Position numbers and translations under genes: made by a program. The notes below the pieces were generated by a model. That model had not been told where the DNA came from. It saw only the letters and a program-made list of their open reading frames with translations, and made no database searches. Below are positions 1 to 7,035 of a stretch of 64,000 nucleotides of DNA, piece after piece (the first letter of the stretch is position 1; each line of letters begins with the position of its first letter). The stretch is from Gemmiger sp. An50 (GTDB taxonomy: Bacteria; Bacillota; Clostridia; Oscillospirales; Ruminococcaceae): the NCBI RefSeq assembly GCF_002161595.1, contig NZ_NFID01000012.1, forward strand, positions 1-64,000, in the 5' to 3' direction.

Positions 1-1198
1 GTTCCGGGGTGGGCTCCGGCGTGGGTTCCGGGCTGGGGGTGGGCACGGCAGTGGGCAGTGGAGCAGGAGCCGACGGCAGAGTCTGCTCGGCGCCCGAGGC
101 GTCCAGCAGCTTCAGGCTCTGGCCCTCAAAGCCACCGTAAATGCCCATATAAGTGCGGCCGGGCTGCACATTCAGCATGCTGCCGCTCTCGTCATACAGT
201 TTCAGAGGAGCCATGGCGTCGCCCTTCTCCCAGCGGATGGTCTGCACGCCGCCGCCGGACAGATACAGTCCCTGCCCGCCGCTCAGGTCATACTGGTGGG
301 TCACGCCGTTGTCCTTCATACCGCTGGAAGCCATGAGCAGGATCACATTGGAGAACCGGACCTCGCTGTCGTCCGGGCGGCCCGCGTCAGTCTGGGGCGT
401 GTCGCCCTCCCGCAGGTAGTAGCGCTCATCCTCCGTGTTATAGACCAGACGGGCGGTGCGCTCGCTGCCGTAGGTGATGGCCAGCTCGTAGCCCTGGGTG
501 TTCTGGGGCACGCTGCCCTCGGCAAACTGGAAGAAGCTGTGGGTCTCGCCCTCGCTGCTCTGGCCGTACAGCTCCAGCGCGCCGGGCAGCAGGCTGCTGG
601 TGGTGTACCAGCTGTACTGCTCCGCATAGATCTTGGCCCGGTCCTTGTCCAGGTCAAAGGCGGTGGTACCGGTGTACACACCGTCCAGCGGCTGATAGTT
701 ATAATAGTTCACCAGGTTGGAGGCATACGCATCGCTGCCCACGTACATGGGGATCGCCTGCAGCGGCATCACCATCTGCAAAAACAGATCGCGGCCCTGG
801 CCCACCGGGCCCACCTTCAGCAGGGCGTCCGGCCCGTCGTACAAAGCCATCAGCCAGGTGTCCTGCCCTTCGGTGTTGGCTTCGATCAACAGCTCGGTAT
901 CCCCGATGCCCCACTGGGGCCAGGCTGCCTTGTCGTTGTAGAGCATCACCGCCACCGGGCGCTGGCCATAATATTCGGTCTGGCGGCCGGACAGCGCGCT
1001 GATGCCCTCGGCAGGCATCGGCATATCGTTCTCTGTTTCCGGCAGCTGCGGCGCCTGGGGCTCAGCCTGCGAGGAGGCCGCCTGGCTGGATGCAGTCTGG
1101 GACGACGCCTGCGCCTGGGAGGAATCCGCTCCCTTGCCGCAGCCGGCCAGCAGCGCCAGGCTCAGCACCAGCGCCGCCGCTTTGTAGCATGCTTTCAT
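1..1198 (-). CDS. DUF3048 (YerB-like) lipoprotein, C-terminus cut by window edge
   Basis: Reads leftward off the window, so the C-terminus is missing; 399 codons are visible. The ATG at 1198 follows an AGGGGAAGGGG ribosome site. The N-terminus is a lipoprotein signal peptide with a lipobox ending LLAGC (Cys20), followed by a Ser/Gln/Ala linker. The body matches the YerB/DUF3048 family: a segment around residues 45-180 with the typical GPVGQGRDLFL stretch, and a second part containing VQTIRWEKGD, as in DUF3048_C. The visible end is a Pro/Thr/Glu-rich tail, unusual at this end of the family. It is a paralogue of the next gene upstream. The biochemical role of the family is not known; an envelope location is inferred from the lipobox. 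Confidence 0.85.
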   Translation of the reverse strand, partial: MKACYKAAALVLSLALLAGCGKGADSSQAQASSQTASSQAASSQAEPQAPQLPETENDMPMPAEGISALSGRQTEYYGQRPVAVMLYNDKAAWPQWGIGDTELLIEANTEGQDTWLMALYDGPDALLKVGPVGQGRDLFLQMVMPLQAIPMYVGSDAYASNLVNYYNYQPLDGVYTGTTAFDLDKDRAKIYAEQYSWYTTSSLLPGALELYGQSSEGETHSFFQFAEGSVPQNTQGYELAITYGSERTARLVYNTEDERYYLREGDTPQTDAGRPDDSEVRFSNVILLMASSGMKDNGVTHQYDLSGGQGLYLSGGGVQTIRWEKGDAMAPLKLYDESGSMLNVQPGRTYMGIYGGFEGQSLKLLDASGAEQTLPSAPAPLPTAVPTPSPEPTPEPTPE

Positions 1199-1235
1199 CT
1201 TGTGTTTCCCCTTCCCCTGTTTGTTGCTCTGAAAA

Positions 1236-1275
1236 GTGTAAAACAGGGCCTGTCCATTTTGGCAGACAGGCCCTG
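1236..1275 (-). terminator. Intrinsic terminator of the upstream DUF3048 gene
   Basis: Arms CAGGGCCTGTC and GACAGGCCCTG (11 bp) at 1244-1254 and 1265-1275. On the minus strand the stem is followed by a TTTTACACTTTT tract. It separates the two DUF3048 paralogues into different transcripts, or makes read-through partial. Confidence 0.7.
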
Positions 1276-1288
1276 GATCAGACTATGA

Positions 1289-2494
1289 TCAATCGTCGCT
1301 TTCCACGAAGGTCTCGCTGGTGGGCGCTTCCTGGGTGTCCTGCGCGGTGGCCAGCGGCTCCCACTCGAAGCGCTCGGCCTCGTCGATGTCCACCACGGTC
1401 ACATAGCTCTTGCCGCAGTTGATCTTGAAGGGCTCCTGGGTGTCGAAGGTGACCAGCCGCAGGGACTCCAGCGGGGTGCCCTTCTCCCAGCGGATCTTCT
1501 CGATCTTGCCGCCGTAGCAGTAGTAGCCAACGCCGCCCCAGCTGTACTCGGCGTACTGCAGGTCCTTGGCCTCGTGGCCGGGATAGGTGTGGATGTCGGT
1601 GAACAGCACGATCACGTTGTCGAACATGAGCTGCTGGTCGTTGTTTTCATCAATGGTATCCCGGTAGCTGCCCAGGCTGGAGTAGTACTGTGCCATTTTG
1701 TACTGGCCCAGAGAGGCGTCGTAGTCGAACTGGGTGCGGTAGCTCTGGGAGTGACGGACGGTCACCCGCTCGGCGGTGTTGTCGCCGTCCACGAAGCTGC
1801 CCGCCGGGATCACGGCCGGGTCGCGGTAGTCCACAAAATCAAAGAAGGTGGAGTTGTAGCTGCGGCGGTCGTCGATGTTCTGACTTTCAATGTACTCGGC
1901 AATCTTTTCGCCGTTGGTGTAGGCAGTGTGCTCCTTGGCCACCGTGTTGCCCGCCCAGTTGCGGCGGTTGGAATCACGGTAGATCAGGCCGGCGGCGGTG
2001 TTGCCCTCCAGGTCCCACTCCTCGTAGTCGTAGTCCTTGATGTACTGGCGCTGCACCACGCTCTGGCCCACATGCACATACAGGGGCTGCCAGGGCAGAA
2101 CCAGGCGGAAGAACTGGTCGCGGGCGGAACGGATGGGTCCGATCTCAGGAATGTCGTTGTAATCGGTGAACAGGGCCATAAAGCGGGTGATGCCGCCTTC
2201 CACCTTGATCTCGAACAGGATGTCCGCCGCAGAAAGGCCGCGCTGAGGCCGGCAGGCCTGGATGTTGTTCACCATCACGCCGGTGATGCGTTCGCCTTCC
2301 GGGTAGTCGATGTCCTTTTCGTAGCCGGTAAGTACCTGGGCCTCGTAGGGCTCCGGAGTGGGCTCCGGCGTAGCAGCAGGGCTGGATGCACCCTGACCGC
2401 CCTCACCGCTGGCAGTTTCGCCGCTGCCGCCACAGGCGGTGAATACGCTGGCCGCCATGAGAACAGCCAGTACGACACTCATCAATCGCTTCAT
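1289..2494 (-). CDS. DUF3048 (YerB-like) lipoprotein
   Basis: 401 residues. I chose the ATG at 2494 because GGAGAG lies 7 bases upstream and it starts a clean lipoprotein signal (MKRLMSVVLAVLMAASVFTAC, lipid Cys21); the frame is open further upstream but without signal-like sequence. After a Gly/Ser linker and a short Pro/Glu/Thr run (residues about 40-50) comes the DUF3048 body: ITGVMVNNIQACRPQRGLS, then GPIRSARDQFFRL, and later KIRWEKGTPLESLRL in the C-terminal DUF3048_C part. Family members (Bacillus YerB) are envelope lipoproteins of unknown activity. Its own promoter is at 2785-2813, with a leader of about 280 bases. Confidence 0.88.
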   Translation of the reverse strand: MKRLMSVVLAVLMAASVFTACGGSGETASGEGGQGASSPAATPEPTPEPYEAQVLTGYEKDIDYPEGERITGVMVNNIQACRPQRGLSAADILFEIKVEGGITRFMALFTDYNDIPEIGPIRSARDQFFRLVLPWQPLYVHVGQSVVQRQYIKDYDYEEWDLEGNTAAGLIYRDSNRRNWAGNTVAKEHTAYTNGEKIAEYIESQNIDDRRSYNSTFFDFVDYRDPAVIPAGSFVDGDNTAERVTVRHSQSYRTQFDYDASLGQYKMAQYYSSLGSYRDTIDENNDQQLMFDNVIVLFTDIHTYPGHEAKDLQYAEYSWGGVGYYCYGGKIEKIRWEKGTPLESLRLVTFDTQEPFKINCGKSYVTVVDIDEAERFEWEPLATAQDTQEAPTSETFVESDD

Positions 2495-2784
2495 GTAATT
2501 CTCTCCATTTGTCTGTGTATTTTTTGCACAGGCCGCAGCCGGGGCGCACCCATGCGGAAAGCCCTTATCATCGCGCCGGGAGCAGGCTGCTCCCATTTTT
2601 CCCATTTTACTCCCACGCCGAATCGTTGTAAAGCAAACGGAAATTTTTACGCACTTTCGCCAAAATCCCAAGAAAAAGTTTGTATATCCAACCTATTGAA
2701 ACCTTTTTCCCAGGGCTTTGGTGTGGAGATCAAACCGGACCTCCACGCCCCAACCGCTCATTTTTGAAACGATGGGCCACTACT

Positions 2785-2813
2785 ATCATACTCATTTTTG
2801 CGTCGTTTGTAAA
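2785..2813 (-). promoter_or_regulatory. Promoter for the DUF3048 gene at 1289
   Basis: On the minus strand TTTACA (2813-2808), a 17-base spacer, then TATGAT (2790-2785). Confidence 0.6.
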
Positions 2814-2893
2814 CACTTTGTAATTTTTACCGGTCAATTTTTCTCTCTTTAACGGCCTGGCCACCGAGCCGCTTTCTTTTTTGCAAAAAGTGC

Positions 2894-2922
2894 TTGACAA
2901 AGTTTTTTTCGGCTGATATAAT
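2894..2922 (+). promoter_or_regulatory. Consensus promoter for tRNA-Lys
   Basis: Perfect TTGACA (2894-2899), 17-base spacer, perfect TATAAT (2917-2922). The tRNA begins 21 bases after the -10 box. Confidence 0.9.
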
Positions 2923-2942
2923 AAACAAGCTGTAAACAGCGT

Positions 2943-3018
2943 GAATCATTAGCTCAGTCGGTAGAGCATCTGACTTTTAATCAGAGGGTCCGGAGTTCGA
3001 GTCTCCGATGGTTCACCA
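2943..3018 (+). tRNA. tRNA-Lys (anticodon TTT)
   Basis: 76 bases including the encoded CCA. Acceptor stem GAATCAT (2943-2949) pairs with ATGGTTC (3008-3014), with one G-U pair. The D arm starts AGCTCAGTCGGTAGAGC. The anticodon stem-loop is CTGA-CTTTTAA-TCAG with anticodon TTT. The T arm holds GTTCGAGTC (canonical TTCGA core). A following hairpin closes a monocistronic unit. Confidence 0.97.
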
Positions 3019-3021
3019 AAA

Positions 3022-3053
3022 AATCCCGGATGCGAAAGCATCCGGGATTTTTC
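3022..3053 (+). terminator. Terminator of tRNA-Lys
   Basis: AATCCCGGATGC and GCATCCGGGATT form a 12-bp stem with a GAAA tetraloop, followed by TTTCTG. Confidence 0.92.
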
Positions 3054-3119
3054 TGCTTTTCAAAATCCTCGTTCCTTGTTTCTCCCCGCAATCGTCGCAA
3101 AACTGTAAGATTTCCATGG

Positions 3120-3148
3120 TTTACATCTGCGGAAGCTTCCACTATATT
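3120..3148 (+). promoter_or_regulatory. Promoter for the secreted protein at 3207
   Basis: TTTACA (3120-3125), 17-base spacer, TATATT (3143-3148), about 50 bases before the start codon. Confidence 0.6.
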
Positions 3149-3206
3149 GAAATTAGAACGAGGGCCCGTCTCCTCGTTTTGATACACGGAAGGAGTGTGA
3201 GCGCAG

Positions 3207-3821
3207 ATGAAAAAGACCTTTGCAGCCATTCTTTCAGCCTGCATCCTGGCAGCTGATTTGCTTATGGTCCCCGTCTTTGCCCTGGAAGCGGAGCTTTTGG
3301 ACCAGGCCGCCAAAGAAGCCCTGTACGAAGAGTATCAGACCATTGCCCAGCAGGTGGCGCAAGAAACCGGGCAGGAGATCTCGCTGCTGCCCATGGACAA
3401 ATTCACCCAGGAGGACTGGCGCACGCCGGAGGAATTCCGCGCGATGCTCACCGCGGTTGCCGACTGGGATCTGAGCGGCTCCTTCTGTGCCCCGGACCAG
3501 CCCCGTTCCACCATCGCCGCAAGGACCTCCACCCTCACGGCCGACGGGCAGGAGCTCAATCTGACCATCACAGGAAGTTTTGAAACCACATACAGTCCGG
3601 CCAGCAGGCGGCAGCATTTTCTGGCAGCCGGTTCCCTGGACTCGGAAGTGACCGGCTGCCCTGCCGCATGGACGCAGACCGATTCCGAGACTTACCTTCT
3701 GGATGGAGCAAGGACCTGCGCGGTCACCGTTTGGGGAGACCTCACCATTTCCGGCGCTGTCTTTGAAAATCGGATGGCCCACGCGGAATTCTACTGCACG
3801 GCAAACGGCGCCGTTTATTGA
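3207..3821 (+). CDS. Secreted protein of unknown function
   Basis: 204 residues, not recognised. Residues 1-25 form a classical signal peptide (KK, then a hydrophobic core, then VFA for cleavage). The mature part begins with an acidic helical stretch (residues 27-60: ALYEEYQTIAQQVAQETGQE) and continues with a Thr/Ser-rich region likely to be beta strand (TSTLTADGQELNLTITGSF). It has only three Cys after the signal and no metal or catalytic motif. An AAGGAG ribosome site lies 11 bases before the ATG, and a promoter and a terminator make it monocistronic. It sits directly downstream of a tRNA gene, a common insertion site, but I see no integrase or att duplication. Confidence 0.75.
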   Translation: MKKTFAAILSACILAADLLMVPVFALEAELLDQAAKEALYEEYQTIAQQVAQETGQEISLLPMDKFTQEDWRTPEEFRAMLTAVADWDLSGSFCAPDQPRSTIAARTSTLTADGQELNLTITGSFETTYSPASRRQHFLAAGSLDSEVTGCPAAWTQTDSETYLLDGARTCAVTVWGDLTISGAVFENRMAHAEFYCTANGAVY

Positions 3822-3858
3822 GCCTCTTTCCCTTTTGCCTGCATCGTCCCGGAAACAA

Positions 3859-3898
3859 AATCCCCCGCACCTCATCCGCTGAGGCCGGGGGATTTTTC
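3859..3898 (+). terminator. Terminator of the 3207 gene
   Basis: AATCCCCC (3859-3866) pairs with GGGGGATT (3886-3893), then TTTTCC. A near copy of its 3' half follows at 3941-3958 (see next entry). Confidence 0.75.
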
Positions 3899-3921
3899 CT
3901 TCTTCACTCTTCACTTTTCAC

Positions 3922-3958
3922 TCCCCTAGCCTTTCTCACCAAGGCCGGGGGATTTTTC
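3922..3958. terminator. Second terminator-like hairpin, partial duplicate of the first
   Basis: GCCTT pairs with AAGGC and CCCC with GGGG, followed by ATTTTTC. The 17 bases AGGCCGGGGGATTTTTC are repeated from the preceding terminator, suggesting a local tandem duplication between two convergent genes. Confidence 0.5.
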
Positions 3959-3971
3959 TTTGCCCGCGTTT

Positions 3972-4229
3972 TCAGCTCTGTTTGGAATCGCGGCGGGCGG
4001 TGCGCTTTTTCCGGGCGATCTCCGCAGTGATGATGCCCAGCGCCGCCAGCGCAAAGACCACGCCCCAGATCACGGTTCCAGTCTCCCCCGTCGGGACCTG
4101 CGTCGCCTGCTGCGTTCCGGCAGCCAGCGCGCCGGGCGCAGCGCCGAAGACCAGCAGCAGCACGCCCGCCAAGGCCGCCAAAGTGCGCAGAGAGCCGATC
4201 ATCCAGTCGGTCCGTTGTCTTTTCTTCAT
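3972..4229 (-). CDS. Small exported membrane protein with a sorting-signal-like tail
   Basis: 85 residues. The N-terminus (MKKRQRTDW, then a hydrophobic stretch ending GALA, residues about 12-36) looks like a signal peptide. Only about 18 residues separate it from a tail that looks like a cell-wall sorting signal: VPTGETG (46-52), a hydrophobic span (TVIWGVVFALAALGIITA), then the basic run RKKRTARR. VPTG lacks the spacer residue of a classical LPxTG, so anchoring by sortase is only a possibility; the alternative is a plain two-helix membrane protein. The ATG at 4229 was chosen because it gives the signal peptide; an ATG 7 bases upstream opens a frame with no signal. No sortase gene is in the window. 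Confidence 0.65.
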   Translation of the reverse strand: MKKRQRTDWMIGSLRTLAALAGVLLLVFGAAPGALAAGTQQATQVPTGETGTVIWGVVFALAALGIITAEIARKKRTARRDSKQS

Positions 4230-4360
4230 CCTTCATTTCCCCCTCGCTGTTCCGTTTTCTTCTGCTTTCAGTTTAGACCTGTCGGGGCGGCGGGTCTATC
4301 GCTTTTGGGTGAAAGGGGTGTAAAGTTCCGGTCAAATTTTTCCGGGCTGGCCAAACCATG

Positions 4361-4397
4361 CAAAAAGAGCCGCATCCGGTTGGATGCGGCTCTTTGT
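4361..4397 (-). terminator. Terminator of thrS
   Basis: AAAGAGCCGCATCC and GGATGCGGCTCTTT (14-bp stem, 4-base loop), with T-rich flanks in the minus direction. Confidence 0.9.
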
Positions 4398-4430
4398 TTG
4401 CGCGTAAATCTGCTTGCACAGGGGACGCGA

Positions 4431-6365
4431 TCAGCGCTCCTTGGTGGCGATCTCGGTGAGGATCTGGCCGATGAAGGCGTCGGCGGTCATCACGCCGCCC
4501 TTTTCCTCCTTGCGGGCACGCACGGCAACCAGGCCCTCTTCCATCTCCTTGTCGCCCACGACCAGCATGTAGGGGATCTTCTTGAGCTGGGCCTCGCGGA
4601 TCTTGTAGCCCATCTTCTCGCTGCGGTAGTCGGTGTCCACACGGATGCCGGCGGCCTCCAGCTTGTTGTGCAGCTCACGGGCATAGGCGTGCTGGCGCTC
4701 GGTGATGGGGATGATCTCCACCTGAGTGGGCATCAGCCAGGTGGGCAGAGCACCGGCGTACTTCTCCAGCAGCAGAGCCAGGGTACGCTCGTAGCAGCCG
4801 ATGGAGGTGCGGTGGATGATGTAGGGGGTGTGCTCCTGACCATCCTCACCCACATAGGTCATGCCGAACTTCTGAGCCAGCAGCATGTCGATCTGGATGG
4901 TGATGAGGGTGTCTTCCTTGCCGAACACGTTCTTGATCTGGATGTCCAGCTTGGGACCGTAGAAGGCGGCCTCGTCGATGCCCACCTTGTAATCCAGGCC
5001 CAGGTGGTCCAGGATCTTCTTCATCAGGCCCTGGGCTTCCTCCCACTGCTCAGCGGTGCCCTCGTACTTGTCCTTGCGGTTGGGGTCCCACTGGCTGAAG
5101 CGGTAGCTTACGTCCTCGCCCAGACCCAGGGTATCCAGCATCTCCTTGGCCAGCTCCAGGCAGCCGCGGAACTCCTCCTCCAGCTGGTCGGGGCGCAGCA
5201 CGATGTGGCCCTCGCTGATGGTGAACTGACGCACGCGGATCAGGCCGTGCATCTCGCCGGAATCCTCGTTGCGGAACAGGGTGGAGGTCTCGCCCAGACG
5301 CATGGGCAGGTCACGGTAGCTGCGCTTGCGGTTCAGGTAGACCTGGTACTGGAAGGGGCAGGTCATGGGACGCAGAGCAAAGCACTCCTTGGTCTCGTCG
5401 TGGGGATCGCCCAGGATGAACATGCCGTCCAGGTAGTGGTCCCAGTGGCCGCTGATCTTGTACAGGTCGCGCTTGGCCATCAGGGGGGTCTTGGTCAGCA
5501 GGTAGCCCCGCTTCTGCTCGGTGTCCTCCACCCAGCGCTGCAGCAGCTGGATGGCGCGGGCGCCGTTGGGCAGCATGACCGGCAGGCCCTGGCCGATGGC
5601 CTCCACGGTGGTGAAGTACTCCAGCTCACGGCCGATCTTGTTGTGGTCCCGCTTGAGGGCCTCTTCCTGCTGCTTCAGGTACTCCTCCAGCTCGCTGGCC
5701 TTGGGGAAAGCAATGCCGTACATGCGGCACAGGCTGTCCCGGCTGGAGTCGCCACGCCAGTAGGCGCTGGTGGCCTGGGTCAGCTTCACGGCCTTCACCG
5801 CGCCGGTGCTCATCAGGTGCGGGCCTGCGCACAGGTCCACGAAGTCGCCCTGCTGGTAAACGCTCAGCTCCCAGCCCTTCTCGGCGTACTCCTCCAGCAG
5901 CTCCAGCTTATAGGGCTGACCGGCGAAGATCTCGCGGCCCTCCTCCACGGTGATGATGCGCTTCTCCACCGGCAGGTCCGCCTTGGCGATCTTCTTCATC
6001 TCGGCCTCGATGGCGGCAAACTGGTCCGGGGTAAAGGGCTTCACGCCGCCGATGTCGTAGTACCAGCCGCTCTCCAGAGCAGGGCCGATGCCGAAGTGGG
6101 CTTCGGGGTACAGATGCTGGATGGCCTGAGCCATCACATGGGCAGCGGTGTGCCAGAAGGCGTGCTTGCCCTCGTCGTCGGCAAAGGTCAGGATCTCCAG
6201 CGCGCAGTCCTTGTCCAGCACGGTGCGCAGGTCGCACACCTGGCCGTCTACCTTGGCGGCGCAGGCGCTCTTGTACAGGCCCATGCCGATGCTCTTGGCC
6301 ACCTCAGCGGCGGATACGCCCGCCTCAAACTCCTTGACGGTGCCCTTCAAATCAACTTTGATCAT
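4431..6365 (-). CDS. thrS: Threonine--tRNA ligase
   Basis: 644 residues, the usual ThrRS size. It charges tRNA-Thr with threonine in the cytoplasm. Domains in order: TGS (1-60, MIKVDLKGTVKEFEAGVS), the second additional editing domain with HTAAHVMAQAI and CAGPHL supplying the zinc-type HxxxH/C-H residues, the class II catalytic core with motif 2 (RNEDSGEMHGLIRVRQF) and motif 3 (SIGCYERTLALLLE), and the C-terminal anticodon-binding domain (PTQVEIIPIT to the end). The motif 2 loop reads TISEGH where many bacterial enzymes have a TQDDAH-type sequence, so this is a divergent ThrRS branch. The ATG at 6365 has GGGAGG 10 bases upstream. It is controlled by the T-box leader at 6410-6690. Confidence 0.97.
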   Translation of the reverse strand: MIKVDLKGTVKEFEAGVSAAEVAKSIGMGLYKSACAAKVDGQVCDLRTVLDKDCALEILTFADDEGKHAFWHTAAHVMAQAIQHLYPEAHFGIGPALESGWYYDIGGVKPFTPDQFAAIEAEMKKIAKADLPVEKRIITVEEGREIFAGQPYKLELLEEYAEKGWELSVYQQGDFVDLCAGPHLMSTGAVKAVKLTQATSAYWRGDSSRDSLCRMYGIAFPKASELEEYLKQQEEALKRDHNKIGRELEYFTTVEAIGQGLPVMLPNGARAIQLLQRWVEDTEQKRGYLLTKTPLMAKRDLYKISGHWDHYLDGMFILGDPHDETKECFALRPMTCPFQYQVYLNRKRSYRDLPMRLGETSTLFRNEDSGEMHGLIRVRQFTISEGHIVLRPDQLEEEFRGCLELAKEMLDTLGLGEDVSYRFSQWDPNRKDKYEGTAEQWEEAQGLMKKILDHLGLDYKVGIDEAAFYGPKLDIQIKNVFGKEDTLITIQIDMLLAQKFGMTYVGEDGQEHTPYIIHRTSIGCYERTLALLLEKYAGALPTWLMPTQVEIIPITERQHAYARELHNKLEAAGIRVDTDYRSEKMGYKIREAQLKKIPYMLVVGDKEMEEGLVAVRARKEEKGGVMTADAFIGQILTEIATKER

Positions 6366-6409
6366 AACTATTCGACCTCCCGTTTGATCGCTTCGCCCAA
6401 AGGGGCGAA

Positions 6410-6690
6410 AAAGAAAAAATGCCCCATCCCGTAAAACAATAACGGGATGAAGCATCTGAAAGCTCCACGGTTCCACCCGAATTGCGCGCCTTTTTGGCAC
6501 GCCCACTCGTTTGGGCGATAACGGGCCCTTGCCGGCGGGGGTTCGCCCCCGCGCTCCGCGGTGGTAAGCTGTGGGGGCACCTGCGCGCAGCCGCTCTCAG
6601 CACGCCTCCCAGGGGGAAGCGGCGGCCTTCTCTATCCGCGTGTTGCCCGCCCGCTCATGTCCGCATCTGCGCTTTTGCGGGATAGGTTCA
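6410..6690 (-). ncRNA. T-box riboswitch leader of thrS
   Basis: On the minus strand the conserved T-box GGGTGGAACCGTG lies at about 6478-6466, directly before a terminator whose stem CATCCCG/CGGGATG (6425-6449) is followed by a T run at about 6420-6412. The leader starts near 6690 with a stem CTATCC/GGATAG that probably closes Stem I. Known function: uncharged tRNA-Thr binds the leader and converts the terminator into an antiterminator. I could not fix the specifier codon by eye. Confidence 0.9.
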
Positions 6691-6695
6691 GCCTT

Positions 6696-6724
6696 ATCTT
6701 ATACCTTCCCTTCGGGATTGTCAA
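6696..6724 (-). promoter_or_regulatory. thrS promoter
   Basis: Minus strand TTGACA (6724-6719), 17-base spacer, TAAGAT (6701-6696). Its -35 lies 6 bases from the -35 of the divergent rny promoter. Confidence 0.8.
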
Positions 6725-6730
6725 TATTTC

Positions 6731-6759
6731 TTGACAATTTGTGAACTCGTCATTAAAAT
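6731..6759 (+). promoter_or_regulatory. rny promoter
   Basis: TTGACA (6731-6736), 17-base spacer, TAAAAT (6754-6759). Back to back with the thrS promoter; together the -35 boxes form TGTCAATATTTCTTGACA. Confidence 0.75.
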
Positions 6760-7035
6760 AAATAGTAAGTATATTAGATGATTAGCCGCAGGGTCCGCCC
6801 TGCTTTTTGTGAAATATGCGCAAGATACTGTGAGTATTTCCAAACGAACACCGGCAGCATGCCCTGCTGCCTTGCAATATCCAATCCAGCCCGTTTGCAT
6901 CCTTTCCGCCGCACCGCCTGTGCGGCGGTATCGTTGTGCTGCGTGCCGTTCGTTCCAGGTCCCGCAACCAGCCGGTCTGCCCCTGCACCATGGCGGTCAT
7001 CTCAGATACCATTTCTATTTGAGGAGTTGAAAACA
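6760..7035 (+). other. Long untranslated leader of rny
   Basis: About 270 bases between promoter and start codon. The frame of rny is open through it, but an ATG at 6778 would need no ribosome site and would add a segment unlike RNase Y. It contains small GC hairpins (GCCGCACCGCC...GCGGCGG near 6908-6930). No known riboswitch seen. Confidence 0.5.

Larger units (their letters stand above)
2495..2942. other. Intergenic: long DUF3048 leader and tRNA promoter region
   Basis: 448 bases without a convincing gene. It holds the minus-strand leader of the DUF3048 gene (about 2494-2777), which includes a perfect 8-bp-arm palindrome GGGAGCAGGCTGCTCCC at 2579-2595, then the minus promoter at 2785-2813 and the plus-strand tRNA promoter at 2894-2922. 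I recognise no riboswitch class in the leader. Confidence 0.6.

Noticed and set aside
2495-2777. Riboswitch in the 280-base leader of the DUF3048 gene
   Set aside because: There is a perfect palindrome at 2579-2595, but I found no terminator, no sequestered ribosome site and no match to a class I know.
2943-3821. Possible integrated element at tRNA-Lys
   Set aside because: There is an atypical secreted-protein gene downstream of the tRNA, but no integrase, no duplicated tRNA 3' end and no change that marks an island.
3960-6434. Very long open frame on the plus strand opposite thrS
   Set aside because: It is the antisense shadow of thrS in a GC-rich genome. The product is a Val/His/Gln/Leu-rich string with no domain, there is no ribosome site, and thrS on the other strand is unmistakable. 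The same applies to long antisense frames opposite rny (7015-8721), the aminopeptidase (13048-15255), gap (24202-26151) and the kinase (54113-57025).
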